Assembly (NCBI RefSeq): GCF_019056515.1
Contig: NZ_CP064873.1
Location: 1,550,001 to 1,614,000, forward strand
DNA: 64,000 nt
Source of the DNA: Microbacterium paraoxydans
Lineage (GTDB): Bacteria > Actinomycetota > Actinomycetes > Actinomycetales > Microbacteriaceae
Reading direction: 5' to 3'
In this document: positions 35,043 through 44,322 of the stretch, one piece after another
How positions within the stretch are numbered: the first letter of the stretch is position 1
Layout of the letters: the number at the start of each line of letters is the position of its first letter
Position numbers and translations under genes: made by a program
The notes under the pieces: model-generated
Told to the model about the DNA's origin: nothing
Seen by the model: only the letters and a program-made list of their open reading frames with translations
Database searches by the model: none

Positions 35043-35689
35043 GCCGGGACTCCTGTCAGGTCGGGTGCGTGCGCGGTGCGGAAGGCGTCCTGCACGGCGT
35101 CGACGAGGTCGAGCGGGCCGACCACGCGGCCGGACACCTCGCTCACCGTGGTCACGCCGGCGTCGGTGATGCCGCAGGGGATGATGTCGCGGAAGGGGGC
35201 GAGACTGTTGTCGCAGTTGATGGCGAAGCCGTGCATGGTCACGCCCTGCTGCACCCGCACGCCGATCGCGGCTACCTTGTCCTCCGAGAGCGGTCGGCGC
35301 ACCCACACACCGCTGCGCCCCTCGACCTGGTGCCCGTCGACCCCGAACGGACGCAGCACCTCGATGAGGATCCGCTCCAGACGCCGGACGTGTGCGACCA
35401 CGTCCATCGGCTCCGGCAGCCGGAAGATCGGATAGCCGACGAGCTGCCCCGGCCCGTGCCAGGTGATCTTCCCGCCGCGGTCGACGTCGATGACCGGGGT
35501 CCCGTCCTGGGGGCGCTCGTGGTCCTCCGTGCGCTTGCCCGCGGTGTAGACGGCCGCGTGCTCGAGCAGGATGAGCGTGTCAGGGCGGGCACCGGACACG
35601 ACGTCCGCGTGCACGCGGCGCTGCAGGGCCCAGCCGTCGGGATAGGGGACAGGGGTCGGCATGAAGCCGGGGGTGAGGATGTCGAGCAT
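35039..35689 (-). CDS. lipB: Octanoyl-[acyl-carrier-protein]:protein N-octanoyltransferase
   Basis: A 216-residue transferase that moves octanoate from acyl carrier protein to lipoyl domains, the step before LipA. The catalytic cysteine lies in [15 protein letters not shown], with the [17 protein letters not shown] substrate loop near residue 85. The ATG at 35689 is assigned from similarity. A repeat-rich gap with a likely operator lies between it and the divergent TetR gene. Confidence 0.95.
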   Translation of the reverse strand: MLDILTPGFMPTPVPYPDGWALQRRVHADVVSGARPDTLILLEHAAVYTAGKRTEDHERPQDGTPVIDVDRGGKITWHGPGQLVGYPIFRLPEPMDVVAHVRRLERILIEVLRPFGVDGHQVEGRSGVWVRRPLSEDKVAAIGVRVQQGVTMHGFAINCDNSLAPFRDIIPCGITDAGVTTVSEVSGRVVGPLDLVDAVQDAFRTAHAPDLTGVPA

Positions 35690-35707
35690 GCGTCGTCGCT
35701 TCCCTCT

Positions 35708-35735
35708 AATACATGGATTGCGTCCAACAATACAT
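35708..35735. promoter_or_regulatory. Candidate operator between lipB and the TetR gene
   Basis: Direct repeats AATACAT at 35708-35714 and 35729-35735 are 21 bases apart (two helical turns) and enclose ATTG-N7-CAAT and the partial palindrome TTGCGTCCAA. It is unusually AT-rich for this genome. The divergent TetR gene suggests a TetR operator that could also affect lipB-lipA. Confidence 0.5.
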
Positions 35736-35776
35736 CCTCGTCCGGGGTGCGGCGCGGCGCGCGGTACCGTGAAGTC

Positions 35777-36364
35777 ATGAACCGGACTGGTCGCGCCGGC
35801 CGCCCGAAGGCCTCCTCGCGCGAGACCCTCGCCGAGGCCGCCTGCGAGCTCTTCCTGGAGCGCGGGTACGAGGCCACGTCCATCGCGGACATCACGCAGC
35901 GGGCGGGGGTCAGCCGGTCGAGCTTCTTCAACTACTTCACGTCCAAGAGCGACGTGCTGTGGTCGGGTATCGATGAGCGCATCGGCGTCGCCATCACCGC
36001 GCTGGACGACCTCGGCCGCGAGGCCACGGGGGAGCGGGTGCGGCTGATCCTCCACGGCATCGTGCAGGACTTCGCGCCGGATCCTCTGGCGCTGGCCCTG
36101 CGGAACGCGGCGGCCATGGCCCTCGAGGAGGAGCTGGTGCGGGAGACGGGCGTCCGTCTGGCCCGCCTCTCCGCCGCCATCTCCCGAGCGGCGTGCGCGG
36201 CCGGGATCGACGTCATGCGCGCCGACGTGCTCGGGGCCGCGCAGGCGGCCGCTGTCATGTCGGCGCTCCGGGTGTGGGCGGAGGAGGGCGCCGGCCGCGG
36301 CACTCCGGAGTCCGTGCTGCACGAGGCCCTCGCCCGCGTGCACGATCTCCCCTGGCGGGACTGA
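35777..36364 (+). CDS. TetR-family transcriptional regulator
   Basis: A 195-residue regulator. The N-terminal helix-turn-helix (about residues 18-62) reads [41 protein letters not shown] with normal family spacing. The C-terminal ligand domain is helical and unassigned. TACCGT (35765-35770) ends six bases before the ATG, so the message is probably leaderless. It is divergent from lipB across a candidate operator; whether it controls lipoylation or only itself is unknown. Confidence 0.88.
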   Translation: MNRTGRAGRPKASSRETLAEAACELFLERGYEATSIADITQRAGVSRSSFFNYFTSKSDVLWSGIDERIGVAITALDDLGREATGERVRLILHGIVQDFAPDPLALALRNAAAMALEEELVRETGVRLARLSAAISRAACAAGIDVMRADVLGAAQAAAVMSALRVWAEEGAGRGTPESVLHEALARVHDLPWRD

Positions 36365-36512
36365 CCGCGGTCGCGAGACCCCGGTTTCGCGCCGAGGCCC
36401 CGGCGTGCTCACGCATGCCGGGCGGGGTCTCGACAGCGAGGCGGGGTTTCGGCGAGCCGCCTCCGTGCCGCGCTGAGCGTGGAGGCTCCGCTCGCGTAGA
36501 ATCGTAGGCACC

Positions 36513-38075
36513 ATGGCTACCTTTGGCACGCTCTCCGATCGGCTCACCGACACCTTCCGCAACCTGCGCACGAAGGGAAAGCTCACCGCCGCCGACGTCG
36601 ACGGCACGGTGCGCGAGATCCGTCGCGCCCTGCTCGATGCCGACGTCGCGCTCGCGGTCGTCAAGGACTTCACCGCCAAGGTGCGCGAGCGCGCTCTCGG
36701 CGACGAGGTCAACAAGGCGCTGAACCCCGCGCAGCAGGTGGTGCAGATCGTCAACGAGGAACTCGTCCAGATCCTCGGCGGTGAGCAACGGCGCCTGCAG
36801 TTCGCCAAGACGGCGCCGACCGTGATCATGCTCGCCGGCCTCCAGGGTTCGGGAAAGACGACGTTCGCCGGCAAGCTCGCCAAGCAGCTCGAGAGCGAGG
36901 GTCACACGCCGCTCCTCGTGGCGGCCGATCTCCAGCGTCCGAACGCCGTGAACCAGCTCCAGGTGGTCGCAGAGCAGGCCGGAGCCACCGTGTACGCGCC
37001 CGAGCCCGGCAACGGCGTCGGCGATCCCGTGAAGGTTTCGCGCGACGGTGTCGAGCACGCCCGCCGGCAGCAGCACGACGTGGTCATCATCGACACCGCC
37101 GGCCGCCTCGGTGTCGACGCCGAGCTCATGAAGCAGGCCGCCGACATCCGCAAGGCGGTCAACCCGGACGAGGTGCTCTTCGTCATCGACGCGATGATCG
37201 GTCAGGACGCCGTCAACACCGCCAAGGCCTTCCAGGAGGGCGTGGACTTCACCGGCGTCGTGCTCTCCAAGCTCGACGGCGACGCGCGAGGCGGAGCGGC
37301 GCTGTCGGTCGCCTCGGTCACGGGTCGCCCGATCATCTTCGCCTCCACGGGCGAGCGGCTGGAAGACCTCGAGCCGTTCCACCCCGACCGGATGGCGAGC
37401 CGCATCCTCGACCTCGGCGACATCCTCACCCTCATCGAGCAGGCCCAGCAGGCCTTCGACGAGGAGGAGGCACGCAAGGTCGCGGAGAAGCTCGCGAACG
37501 AGGCCTTCACCCTGGAGGACTTCCTCGAGCAGCTCCAGCAGATGAAGAAGATGGGCTCGATGAAGAAGATGCTCGGGATGCTCCCGGGCATGGGCCAGAT
37601 GAAGCAGCAGCTCGAGGACTTCGACGAGCGCGAGATCGACCGCACCGAAGCCATCATCCGGTCCATGACGCCGGTCGAGCGTCGCAACCCCAAGATCCTC
37701 AACGGCTCGCGCCGTCTGCGCATCGCGCGCGGTTCCGGCATGACCGTCACGGACGTCAATCAGCTTGTCCAGCGCTTCGAGCAGGCCGCGAAGATGATGA
37801 AGACGGTCGCCCGTGGCGGCACGCCGAACATCCCCGGCATGGGCCCGGTGCCCGGCATGGGCAAGCCCGGCGCCTCGTCGAAGCGCGGCAAGAAGGGCAA
37901 GGGTGGCGGCGGCAACCGCTCCCGCTCCGGCAACCCCGCGAAGCGCGCGGCGGAGAACGCCGGCCTCGCGGCCTCGTCGGCACCGACCGGCTCGGGCTTC
38001 GGCCTCGGCGGGGGAGGCGCGGCCCCCTCGGAGGCGGACCTCGCTGAGATCCAGAAGCTGTTCGGCAAGGGCTGA
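36513..38075 (+). CDS. ffh: Signal recognition particle protein Ffh
   Basis: A 520-residue SRP54 homolog that binds signal sequences and 4.5S RNA. N and G domains contain [15 protein letters not shown] near residue 109, [13 protein letters not shown] and [14 protein letters not shown]. The methionine-rich M domain (about 330-440, [19 protein letters not shown]) is followed by a long Gly/Lys/Ser-rich tail of about 70 residues. TAGAAT (36497-36502) ends ten bases before the ATG, so the leader is only a few bases long. It works with ftsY about 3 kb upstream. Confidence 0.96.
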   Translation: MATFGTLSDRLTDTFRNLRTKGKLTAADVDGTVREIRRALLDADVALAVVKDFTAKVRERALGDEVNKALNPAQQVVQIVNEELVQILGGEQRRLQFAKTAPTVIMLAGLQGSGKTTFAGKLAKQLESEGHTPLLVAADLQRPNAVNQLQVVAEQAGATVYAPEPGNGVGDPVKVSRDGVEHARRQQHDVVIIDTAGRLGVDAELMKQAADIRKAVNPDEVLFVIDAMIGQDAVNTAKAFQEGVDFTGVVLSKLDGDARGGAALSVASVTGRPIIFASTGERLEDLEPFHPDRMASRILDLGDILTLIEQAQQAFDEEEARKVAEKLANEAFTLEDFLEQLQQMKKMGSMKKMLGMLPGMGQMKQQLEDFDEREIDRTEAIIRSMTPVERRNPKILNGSRRLRIARGSGMTVTDVNQLVQRFEQAAKMMKTVARGGTPNIPGMGPVPGMGKPGASSKRGKKGKGGGGNRSRSGNPAKRAAENAGLAASSAPTGSGFGLGGGGAAPSEADLAEIQKLFGKG

Positions 38076-38087
38076 GCGGCCGGGACC

Positions 38088-38996
38088 TCAGCGCACGGCG
38101 ACCGGCGCGGCCGAAGGATCGACCGTGGTCGCGGGCGTGCCTCGCGGCCGTGCCGCGAACTGCCCGCCGACGAGGGCGGCGAGCGTGATCACGATGCCCG
38201 CCACCTGGACCAGGGTGAAGCTCTCGCCGACCACGAGCACGCCGAGCAGCGTCGCGACGATCGGTGAGAGCAGCGCGAGGAGCCCGGGCACGATCACGGG
38301 CAGGCGCTGGATCCCGCGGAACCACAGTGTGTACGCGACGATCCCTCCCGCCGTCGCGAGCCAGAGATAGCCGAGGAGCGCATCGGCGTCGAGGGCAGGA
38401 GGCGGGCCCTCGACCGCGAAGGTGAGGGGGAGCAGCAGCAGTCCTCCCGCGGTGAGCTGCCAGCCCGCGTAGGCCACGGGACCGACACCGGCGGGGCGTC
38501 CCCAGCGCTTGGTGAGGATCATCCCGAGGCCGGTCGCGGTCACCCCGCCGAGAGCCGCGACGAGGCCCCAGAAGTCCAGCGCGGCGGCCGGGCCGAGGAC
38601 GACGAGGGCGACCCCCGCCGCTCCGGCGACGGCGGCGGCCGCGGAGATCGGTCGGACACGTTCCCCGAGCACGAGCGCTCCGAGTCCCAGGACGATGAGC
38701 GGCTGCGCCCCGGCGACGGCGGCGGCGACCCCACCGGGGAGGCGCTCGGCCGCGAGGAACAGCAGCGGGAAGAACGCGCCGATGTTGAGGGCGCCGAGCA
38801 CGACGACCTTGCCCCACCAGGCGCCGTGCGGCAGACGCCGGGCCAGCAGCACCGCGAGGAGACCCGCAGGAAGCGAGCGGAGGAGGCCGGCGAGGAGCGG
38901 ATGCCCGGCGGGGAGCAGCTCCGTCGTCACCAGGTAGGTCGTACCCCACGCCGCGGGCGCGAGGGCCGTGACGAGGGTGAGCGTGAGGCGGTTCAT
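38088..38996 (-). CDS. EamA-family (DMT) transporter
   Basis: A 302-residue membrane protein with ten hydrophobic segments in two EamA repeats. The first repeat contains AAWGTTYLVTTELLPAGHPLLAGLLRSLPAGL, the second ALLSPIVATLLGVLVVGESF, a characteristic pattern. The class exports amino acids, sugars or metabolites; substrate unknown. The ATG at 38996 has a TGGGAG ribosome site; the frame continues 12 codons upstream without one. It is divergent from a LysR gene that probably controls it. Confidence 0.85.
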   Translation of the reverse strand: MNRLTLTLVTALAPAAWGTTYLVTTELLPAGHPLLAGLLRSLPAGLLAVLLARRLPHGAWWGKVVVLGALNIGAFFPLLFLAAERLPGGVAAAVAGAQPLIVLGLGALVLGERVRPISAAAAVAGAAGVALVVLGPAAALDFWGLVAALGGVTATGLGMILTKRWGRPAGVGPVAYAGWQLTAGGLLLLPLTFAVEGPPPALDADALLGYLWLATAGGIVAYTLWFRGIQRLPVIVPGLLALLSPIVATLLGVLVVGESFTLVQVAGIVITLAALVGGQFAARPRGTPATTVDPSAAPVAVR

Positions 38997-39029
38997 GCTC
39001 CCAGCCTGCGCGCCGCATTCAGATGAGTC

Positions 39030-39042
39030 CAACGCATTGTTG
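39030..39042. promoter_or_regulatory. Candidate LysR site between the EamA and LysR genes
   Basis: CAAC-N5-GTTG at 39030-39042 is a short inverted repeat midway in the 78-base divergent gap, the usual place for a LysR-type operator. The call rests on position and symmetry. Confidence 0.4.
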
Positions 39043-39074
39043 TCACGCTATCCATGACGAGCGATCATGGAGTC

Positions 39075-39950
39075 ATGGAACTCCAGCAGCTGCGATATGT
39101 CGTCGCCGTGGCGGACACCGGCTCGTTCACCCGCGCGGCGGAGCGCTGTCAGGTCACGCAGTCGGCGCTCAGCCATCAGGTCGCCGCACTCGAACGCGAG
39201 CTGGGCGTGCGGCTGTTCGCGCGCACCAGTCGCAGCGTCCGTGCGACCGAGTCCGGAGAGGCGTACCTCCGCTCAGCGCGTCTCGCCGTGCGCGCCGCGG
39301 ATCAGGCACGGGAGGATGCCGCGGCCGCTGCGGGCGAAGTCGTCGGAACGCTCCGACTCGGGATCATCCCCACGGTGACCGCCGTCGATGTCCCCGCGCT
39401 CCTCGTGGCCTATCGCACCGCGCATCCGGCCGCCCGCGTGGAGCTCCGCGAAGGGAACAGCGACGGCCTCATGGCTGCGATCCGTCAGGGCGACCTCGAT
39501 GTCGCCTTCCTCGGGCTTCGGGAGGGCGTGGAGCCCCAGGGTGTGGCGTCCCGACCCCTGTCACACGAGCCGCTGGTAGCGGTGCTGCCTCGCGGGCACC
39601 ACCTCGCCGCGAAGCGGAGGGTGCGGCTGAGCGACCTCGCGGACTCCGCTTTCGCCGACTTCCCCGCCGGAACCTCAGGACGCGCGCAGAGCGACGCGGC
39701 ATTCCTGTCCGCGCGGCTCGTGCGGGACGTGGCCTTCGAATCCGACACAGCCCCGAGTCTGATCGGCCTGGTCGCTGCGGGCCTCGCCGTCACGCTGCTC
39801 GCGCCCGGGGTGGTGCGGGGCTATCGAGACGTCGTCGACACGGTGGCCATCCAGGACGGCCCCGTTCGTGTCGAGCACCTGGCCTGGGACGCCGCCGCAC
39901 CGCGCAGCGCCGCCCGCGCCTTCCTCGACATCGTCGCCACGGCCTCCTGA
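39075..39950 (+). CDS. LysR-family transcriptional regulator
   Basis: A 291-residue LysR regulator. The helix-turn-helix (residues about 18-60) reads FTRAAERCQVTQSALSHQVAALERELGVRLFAR, and the effector domain (about 90-290) has the periplasmic-binding-protein fold pattern (LRLGIIPTVTAVDVPALLV). MELQQLRYVV at 39075 is the standard family start; an in-frame ATG at 39054 lies inside the promoter region. It is divergent from the EamA transporter, its likely target. Ligand unknown. Confidence 0.9.
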   Translation: MELQQLRYVVAVADTGSFTRAAERCQVTQSALSHQVAALERELGVRLFARTSRSVRATESGEAYLRSARLAVRAADQAREDAAAAAGEVVGTLRLGIIPTVTAVDVPALLVAYRTAHPAARVELREGNSDGLMAAIRQGDLDVAFLGLREGVEPQGVASRPLSHEPLVAVLPRGHHLAAKRRVRLSDLADSAFADFPAGTSGRAQSDAAFLSARLVRDVAFESDTAPSLIGLVAAGLAVTLLAPGVVRGYRDVVDTVAIQDGPVRVEHLAWDAAAPRSAARAFLDIVATAS

Positions 39951-40069
39951 GACCCTGTTCCGGCTGCACGACCCGCGAACGGATGCACGACGGAACCCCC
40001 GGAACGGGCGGGCCACCATATCCCGATCGTGCAGGCGACTCGGCAGAACGTTGAGCCGGAGACGACGAA

Positions 40070-40096
40070 GCGGGCCCGGGAAGAACCCGGACCCGC
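40070..40096 (-). terminator. Terminator hairpin of glpK
   Basis: GCGGG-C-CCGGG pairs with CCCGG-A-CCCGC around an AAGAA loop (one C-A mismatch). On the minus strand it is followed by TTCGTCGTC, a modest T-rich run. It begins 16 bases after the glpK stop. Confidence 0.65.
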
Positions 40097-40111
40097 CTCA
40101 TCGTGTGGTGA

Positions 40112-41626
40112 TCAGCGCACGTCGTCGTCGACCCAGTCCATCGACTTCGTGACGGCCTTGCGCCACAGGCGCAGCTGACGGTCGCGCTCGGCCTCGTCGA
40201 GCGTGGGCTCCCAGCGGCGGTCCTCCTGCCAGTTCGCGGACAGGTCGTCGAGGTCGCTCCAGAAGCCGACCGCGAGGCCCGCGGCGTAAGCCGCACCGAG
40301 CGCAGTGGTCTCCGCCACGACCGGCCGCACGACCGGGACGCCGAGGATGTCGGCCTGGAACTGCATGAGCGCGTCGTTGGCGACCATGCCGCCGTCGACC
40401 TTGAGCTCGCTGAGATCCACTCCGGCGTCCGCGTTGACCGCGTCGAGCACGTCGCGGGTCTGGAAGGCCACGGCCTCCAGCGCAGCGCGCGCGATGTGGT
40501 TCTTGTTCGCGTAGCGGGTGAGGCCGACGATCGCGCCACGGGCGTCCGGACGCCAGTACGGTGCGAACAGACCCGAGAACGCCGGGACGATGTACACGCC
40601 GCCGTTGTCCTCGACCTTCTCGGCCAGCTCCTCGACCTCAGGGGCGGAGGAGATGATGCCGAGCTGGTCGCGCAGCCACTGGATGAGCGAGCCGGTGACG
40701 GCGATCGACCCCTCCAGCGCGTAGTGCGTGGGCTGGTCGCCGAGCTTGTATCCGACGGTGGTGAGCAGCCCGTTCTTCGAGCGGACGATCTCCTCGCCCG
40801 TGTTGAAGATGAGGAAGCAGCCCGTGCCGTAGGTGTTCTTGCTCTCGCCCTTCTGGAACGCGGCCTGCCCGAACGTCGCCGCCTGCTGGTCGCCGAGGAT
40901 GCCGGCGATCGGCGTCTCGCGCAGCAGCGACGAGCTCTCGGCGGCACCGTAGACCTCGGAGGATGAGCGGATCTCCGGCATCATCGAGCGCGGCACACCG
41001 AACGCCTCGAGGATGTCGTCACGCCATTCCAGCGTCTCGAGGTCCATGAACATCGTGCGCGAGGCGTTCGTCACGTCGGTCGCGTGCACGCCGCCGTCGA
41101 TGCCGCCGGTCAGGTTCCACAGGACCCAGGTGTCGGTCGTGCCGAAGAGCAGGTCTCCAGCCTCGGCCTTCTCGCGGGCCCCCTCGACGTTCTCCAGGAT
41201 CCAGGTGATCTTGGTGCCGGAGAAGTAGGTCGCCAGCGGGAGGCCGACGATCGACTTGAACCGGTCGACGCCCTCGTCGCCCGCGAGGCGGTTGACGATC
41301 TCCTGCGTGCGGGTGTCCTGCCAGACGATGGCGTTGTAGACCGGCTTGCCCGTGGTCTTGTCCCACACGACGGCCGTCTCGCGCTGGTTCGTGATGCCCA
41401 CGGCGGCGATGTCGTGGCGGGTCAGATCGGCGCGCCCGAGGGCCAGACCGATCACCTCCTGGACGTTGCGCCAGATCTCGGCGGCGTCGTGCTCCACCCA
41501 GCCGGCCTTGGGAAGGATCTGCTCGTGCTCCTTCTGGCCGGTGGCGACGATGCTGCCCTTCTTGTCGAAGATGATCGCGCGGCTCGACGTCGTTCCCTGG
41601 TCGATCGCGATGATGTAGTCAGCCAT
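40112..41626 (-). CDS. glpK: Glycerol kinase
   Basis: A 504-residue FGGY kinase that phosphorylates glycerol to sn-glycerol-3-phosphate. The phosphate loop [16 protein letters not shown] is at residues 9-24 and the FGGY signature [13 protein letters not shown] is central, with [20 protein letters not shown] near the C-terminus. AAGGAGAACAC precedes the ATG. It lies 36 bases downstream of glpF with no terminator, so the two are cotranscribed. Confidence 0.96.
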   Translation of the reverse strand: MADYIIAIDQGTTSSRAIIFDKKGSIVATGQKEHEQILPKAGWVEHDAAEIWRNVQEVIGLALGRADLTRHDIAAVGITNQRETAVVWDKTTGKPVYNAIVWQDTRTQEIVNRLAGDEGVDRFKSIVGLPLATYFSGTKITWILENVEGAREKAEAGDLLFGTTDTWVLWNLTGGIDGGVHATDVTNASRTMFMDLETLEWRDDILEAFGVPRSMMPEIRSSSEVYGAAESSSLLRETPIAGILGDQQAATFGQAAFQKGESKNTYGTGCFLIFNTGEEIVRSKNGLLTTVGYKLGDQPTHYALEGSIAVTGSLIQWLRDQLGIISSAPEVEELAEKVEDNGGVYIVPAFSGLFAPYWRPDARGAIVGLTRYANKNHIARAALEAVAFQTRDVLDAVNADAGVDLSELKVDGGMVANDALMQFQADILGVPVVRPVVAETTALGAAYAAGLAVGFWSDLDDLSANWQEDRRWEPTLDEAERDRQLRLWRKAVTKSMDWVDDDVR

Positions 41627-41662
41627 GTGTTCTCCTTTGAATTCCCGAGCGGTTGAGGGGGA

Positions 41663-42418
41663 TCAGCCGGCGAGGCTGAGCAGGCCGGGGGCGGCGAGGG
41701 CGGCGATGACACCACCGATGAGCGGACCGACCACGGGCACCCACGAGTAGGACCAGTCGCTGGAACCCTTGCCCTGGATCGGGAGGATCGCGTGGGCGAT
41801 GCGGGGACCGAGGTCACGAGCCGGGTTGATGGCGTAGCCGGTCGGGCCACCGAGCGACGCACCGATGGCGACCACCAGCAGGGCCACCGGGAGAGCCGTG
41901 AGCGGGCCGAGGCCACCGGGCGTGCCGACCTCGATGTCGCCGTAGTCCGCGAACGCGAAGATGACGAAGACGAGGACGAAGGTGCCGATGATCTCGGTGA
42001 CGAGGTTCCAGCCGTAGGAGCGGATGGCGGGGCCGGTGGAGAAGACGCCGAGCTTGTTGGCGGCCTCCGGCTCCTCGTCGAAGTGCTGCTTGTAGGCGAG
42101 CCAGACGACGATCGCGCCGATGATCGCGCCGAGGAGCTCCGCGGCGGTCGCGGTGAGGAACATCGCGAAGGTGATCTTGCCGGCGACCAGCAGGCCGATG
42201 CCGACGGCCGGGTTCAGGATGGCACCGGAGTACGCCGAGACGAGCACACCCGCGAACACCGCGAGACCCCATCCCCAGTTGACCATCAGGAAGCCGCCGC
42301 CGAAGCCCTTGTTCTTCGCCAGGGCGACGTTCGCGACCACACCGCAACCGAGCAGGACCAGCATCGCGGTGCCGACGAGCTCGGAGAGGAAGTAGAGACC
42401 GAGATTGACGTCAGTCAT
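41663..42418 (-). CDS. glpF: Glycerol uptake facilitator (MIP family)
   Basis: A 251-residue aquaglyceroporin with six membrane segments and two half-helices. The channel motifs are NPA at residues 69-71 and NPARD at 198-202; the aspartate after the second motif marks glycerol facilitators rather than water channels. It lets glycerol diffuse in for GlpK. A hairpin (42440-42465) separates it from glpD upstream. Confidence 0.94.
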   Translation of the reverse strand: MTDVNLGLYFLSELVGTAMLVLLGCGVVANVALAKNKGFGGGFLMVNWGWGLAVFAGVLVSAYSGAILNPAVGIGLLVAGKITFAMFLTATAAELLGAIIGAIVVWLAYKQHFDEEPEAANKLGVFSTGPAIRSYGWNLVTEIIGTFVLVFVIFAFADYGDIEVGTPGGLGPLTALPVALLVVAIGASLGGPTGYAINPARDLGPRIAHAILPIQGKGSSDWSYSWVPVVGPLIGGVIAALAAPGLLSLAG

Positions 42419-42439
42419 GTCTTCGTTGACCTTTCTTGC

Positions 42440-42465
42440 GGGTCGGGGCCCCTCTGCCCCGACCC
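42440..42465 (-). terminator. Hairpin between glpD and glpF
   Basis: GGGTCGGGG (42440-42448) pairs with CCCCGACCC (42457-42465). An alternative stem ACCCC-TTAT-GGGGT (42462-42475) overlaps it, so the two structures exclude each other. It may reduce read-through from glpD into glpF-glpK. Confidence 0.5.
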
Positions 42466-42510
42466 CTTATGGGGTAGCACCGCGAGGAGGGCGCGGTGGT
42501 CGGAGCCCCG

Positions 42511-44220
42511 TCAGCCGCGGGCGCGGGACGGGATGTGGAGTCCGTGTCGCTCGTTCAGCAGCACACGCGTCTGCTCCACCTCGGCGTCGTGACGCTCGCG
42601 GTCCCATCCGAGGAGGGGAGCCAGGGCGTCGGCGATCTCGTCGAGCACCTCTGCCCGGGCACCGCCGGTGAAGGCGATGCTGGTGCGGCGGAGGATGACG
42701 TCCTCGAGACGGGTGACCATCTCCTCGTTCACCATCCACTCCAGCTCGCGCGTCGACAGGTCGCCGCCGGCGAGGGGCGCGTCGTCCCCCTGCTCGACGA
42801 AGGCCCACACGGCCGCCGCCCGGGTGCCGTAGCGCGCGAGGAGCTGCTCGGCGCGAGTGCCGGCGCCGGGGAGGTTCTCCTGGATCCAGATCCGCTTCGC
42901 CTTCTCGGTACGCGGGAACTCGCGTCCGCCGCCGATCGCGCGACCCGCCGTGGACACGGTGCGCGTGCGGCCGAGGAGGCCGAGCACCGTGTCGGAGAGG
43001 GACTCGCCCAGGGCGCGGAACGTGGTCCACTTGCCGCCGACCAGGCTCACCAGCGGGACGGCGCCCTGGCGGTCGACCTCGACGCGGTAGTCGCGCGAGA
43101 CGAAGCCGGGAGCGGTGTCCTCGTGGCGGGGGAGCGGGCGGATGCCGGAGAAGTTGTAGACGATCTGCTCACGCGTCACCGCGATGGACGGGAACACATG
43201 GTGGACGAGGTCGAAGAAGTAGTCGATCTCCTCCTCCGTGCACACCGGCACCTCGCGCGGGTCGGCATCGATGTCGGTGGTGCCGACGAGGACGCGGCCC
43301 TTGAGCGGGTAGATCAGCACGATGCGGCCGTCGGAGTGCTCGAAGAAGATCTCACGACCCCGCGTCGCCGCCAGCAGCTCGGGGTTGTCGAGCACGATGT
43401 GCGATCCCTTGGTGCCGCCCATGAAGTGCGTGTCGGTGCCGAGGGCGTCGTTCGTGAGGTCGGTCCAGGGGCCGGAGGCGTTCACGACGACATCGGCGGT
43501 CACGGTGAACTCGGTGCCGCTCTCGCGGTCCCGGAGCGTGATCTGCTCGCCGTCGCGGCCGATCGCCTCGACGTAGTTCAGTGCCACGGCACCGGGGTGC
43601 GCGGCGCGGCCGTCCTGCAGCACATCGAGCGCGAGGCGCTCGGGGTCGTGCATCGACGCGTCGTAGTACGTGGCCGTGTACTTGATCTTCCGATCCATCG
43701 ACGGCAGCTCCGCGAGGGACTTCTTGCGGCCGAGGAAGCGGTGGCGGGGCACGGTGCCGCCGTCGCGGGAGAACGTGTCGTAGATCGTGAGGCCGACCTT
43801 GATGAGGAAGGCGCCGCGCTCCTTCGGCTTCCCGCTCTTGTGCGTGAGGAAGCGGAGCGGAGCGGAGAGGATCCCGGAGAACGTGGAGTAGATCGGGATC
43901 GTCGTCTGCAGCGGCTTGACGTAGTGCGGAGCGATCTTGAGCAGACCGTTGCGCTCCTCCACCGACTCCCGGACGAGGCGGAACTCGCCGTTCTCCAGGT
44001 AGCGGATGCCGCCGTGGATCATGTGGCTCGACGCCGCGGAGGCACCGGAGGCGAAGTCGCCGCGCTCGACGAGGACGACGTCGACGCCCTGCAGGGCCAG
44101 GTCGCGGAACGTGGAGATGCCGTTGATGCCGCCGCCGATGACGAGGACACTGGTGCGCCCGGATTCGCGGAGCGCGCGGACCGCGTCCCGCTCCGGGGAC
44201 GTGTGGGTGGAATCGATCAT
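42511..44220 (-). CDS. glpD: Aerobic glycerol-3-phosphate dehydrogenase
   Basis: A 569-residue FAD enzyme of the inner membrane face that oxidises glycerol-3-phosphate to dihydroxyacetone phosphate and feeds electrons to quinone. The FAD motif GGGINGISTFRDLALQGVDVVLVE begins near residue 29, and FASGASAASSHMIHGGIRYLE is the family signature. The C-terminal DAO-C domain contains ELEWMVNEEMVTRLEDVILRRT. AAGGAAGAGAGGG lies ahead of the ATG. It is the first gene of the glp cluster and divergent from a SorC-type regulator. Confidence 0.95.
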   Translation of the reverse strand: MIDSTHTSPERDAVRALRESGRTSVLVIGGGINGISTFRDLALQGVDVVLVERGDFASGASAASSHMIHGGIRYLENGEFRLVRESVEERNGLLKIAPHYVKPLQTTIPIYSTFSGILSAPLRFLTHKSGKPKERGAFLIKVGLTIYDTFSRDGGTVPRHRFLGRKKSLAELPSMDRKIKYTATYYDASMHDPERLALDVLQDGRAAHPGAVALNYVEAIGRDGEQITLRDRESGTEFTVTADVVVNASGPWTDLTNDALGTDTHFMGGTKGSHIVLDNPELLAATRGREIFFEHSDGRIVLIYPLKGRVLVGTTDIDADPREVPVCTEEEIDYFFDLVHHVFPSIAVTREQIVYNFSGIRPLPRHEDTAPGFVSRDYRVEVDRQGAVPLVSLVGGKWTTFRALGESLSDTVLGLLGRTRTVSTAGRAIGGGREFPRTEKAKRIWIQENLPGAGTRAEQLLARYGTRAAAVWAFVEQGDDAPLAGGDLSTRELEWMVNEEMVTRLEDVILRRTSIAFTGGARAEVLDEIADALAPLLGWDRERHDAEVEQTRVLLNERHGLHIPSRARG

Positions 44221-44284
44221 CGTCGACCCTCTCTTCCTTGCTTGCCACCAGCATCGACCTCCGTGACGCCGCGCGCAAGCTCGC

Positions 44285-44298
44285 TGCACATATGTGCA
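44285..44298. promoter_or_regulatory. Perfect 14-bp palindrome, likely operator of the glp regulator
   Basis: TGCACATATGTGCA lies in the 102-base gap between glpD and the SorC-type regulator gene. Perfect 14-base symmetry centred on CATATG is improbable by chance in 70% GC DNA. It is a candidate binding site for the adjacent regulator, acting on itself and on glpD. Confidence 0.6.
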
Positions 44299-44322
44299 AG
44301 GATCGAGGGAGAGGAGGTCATC

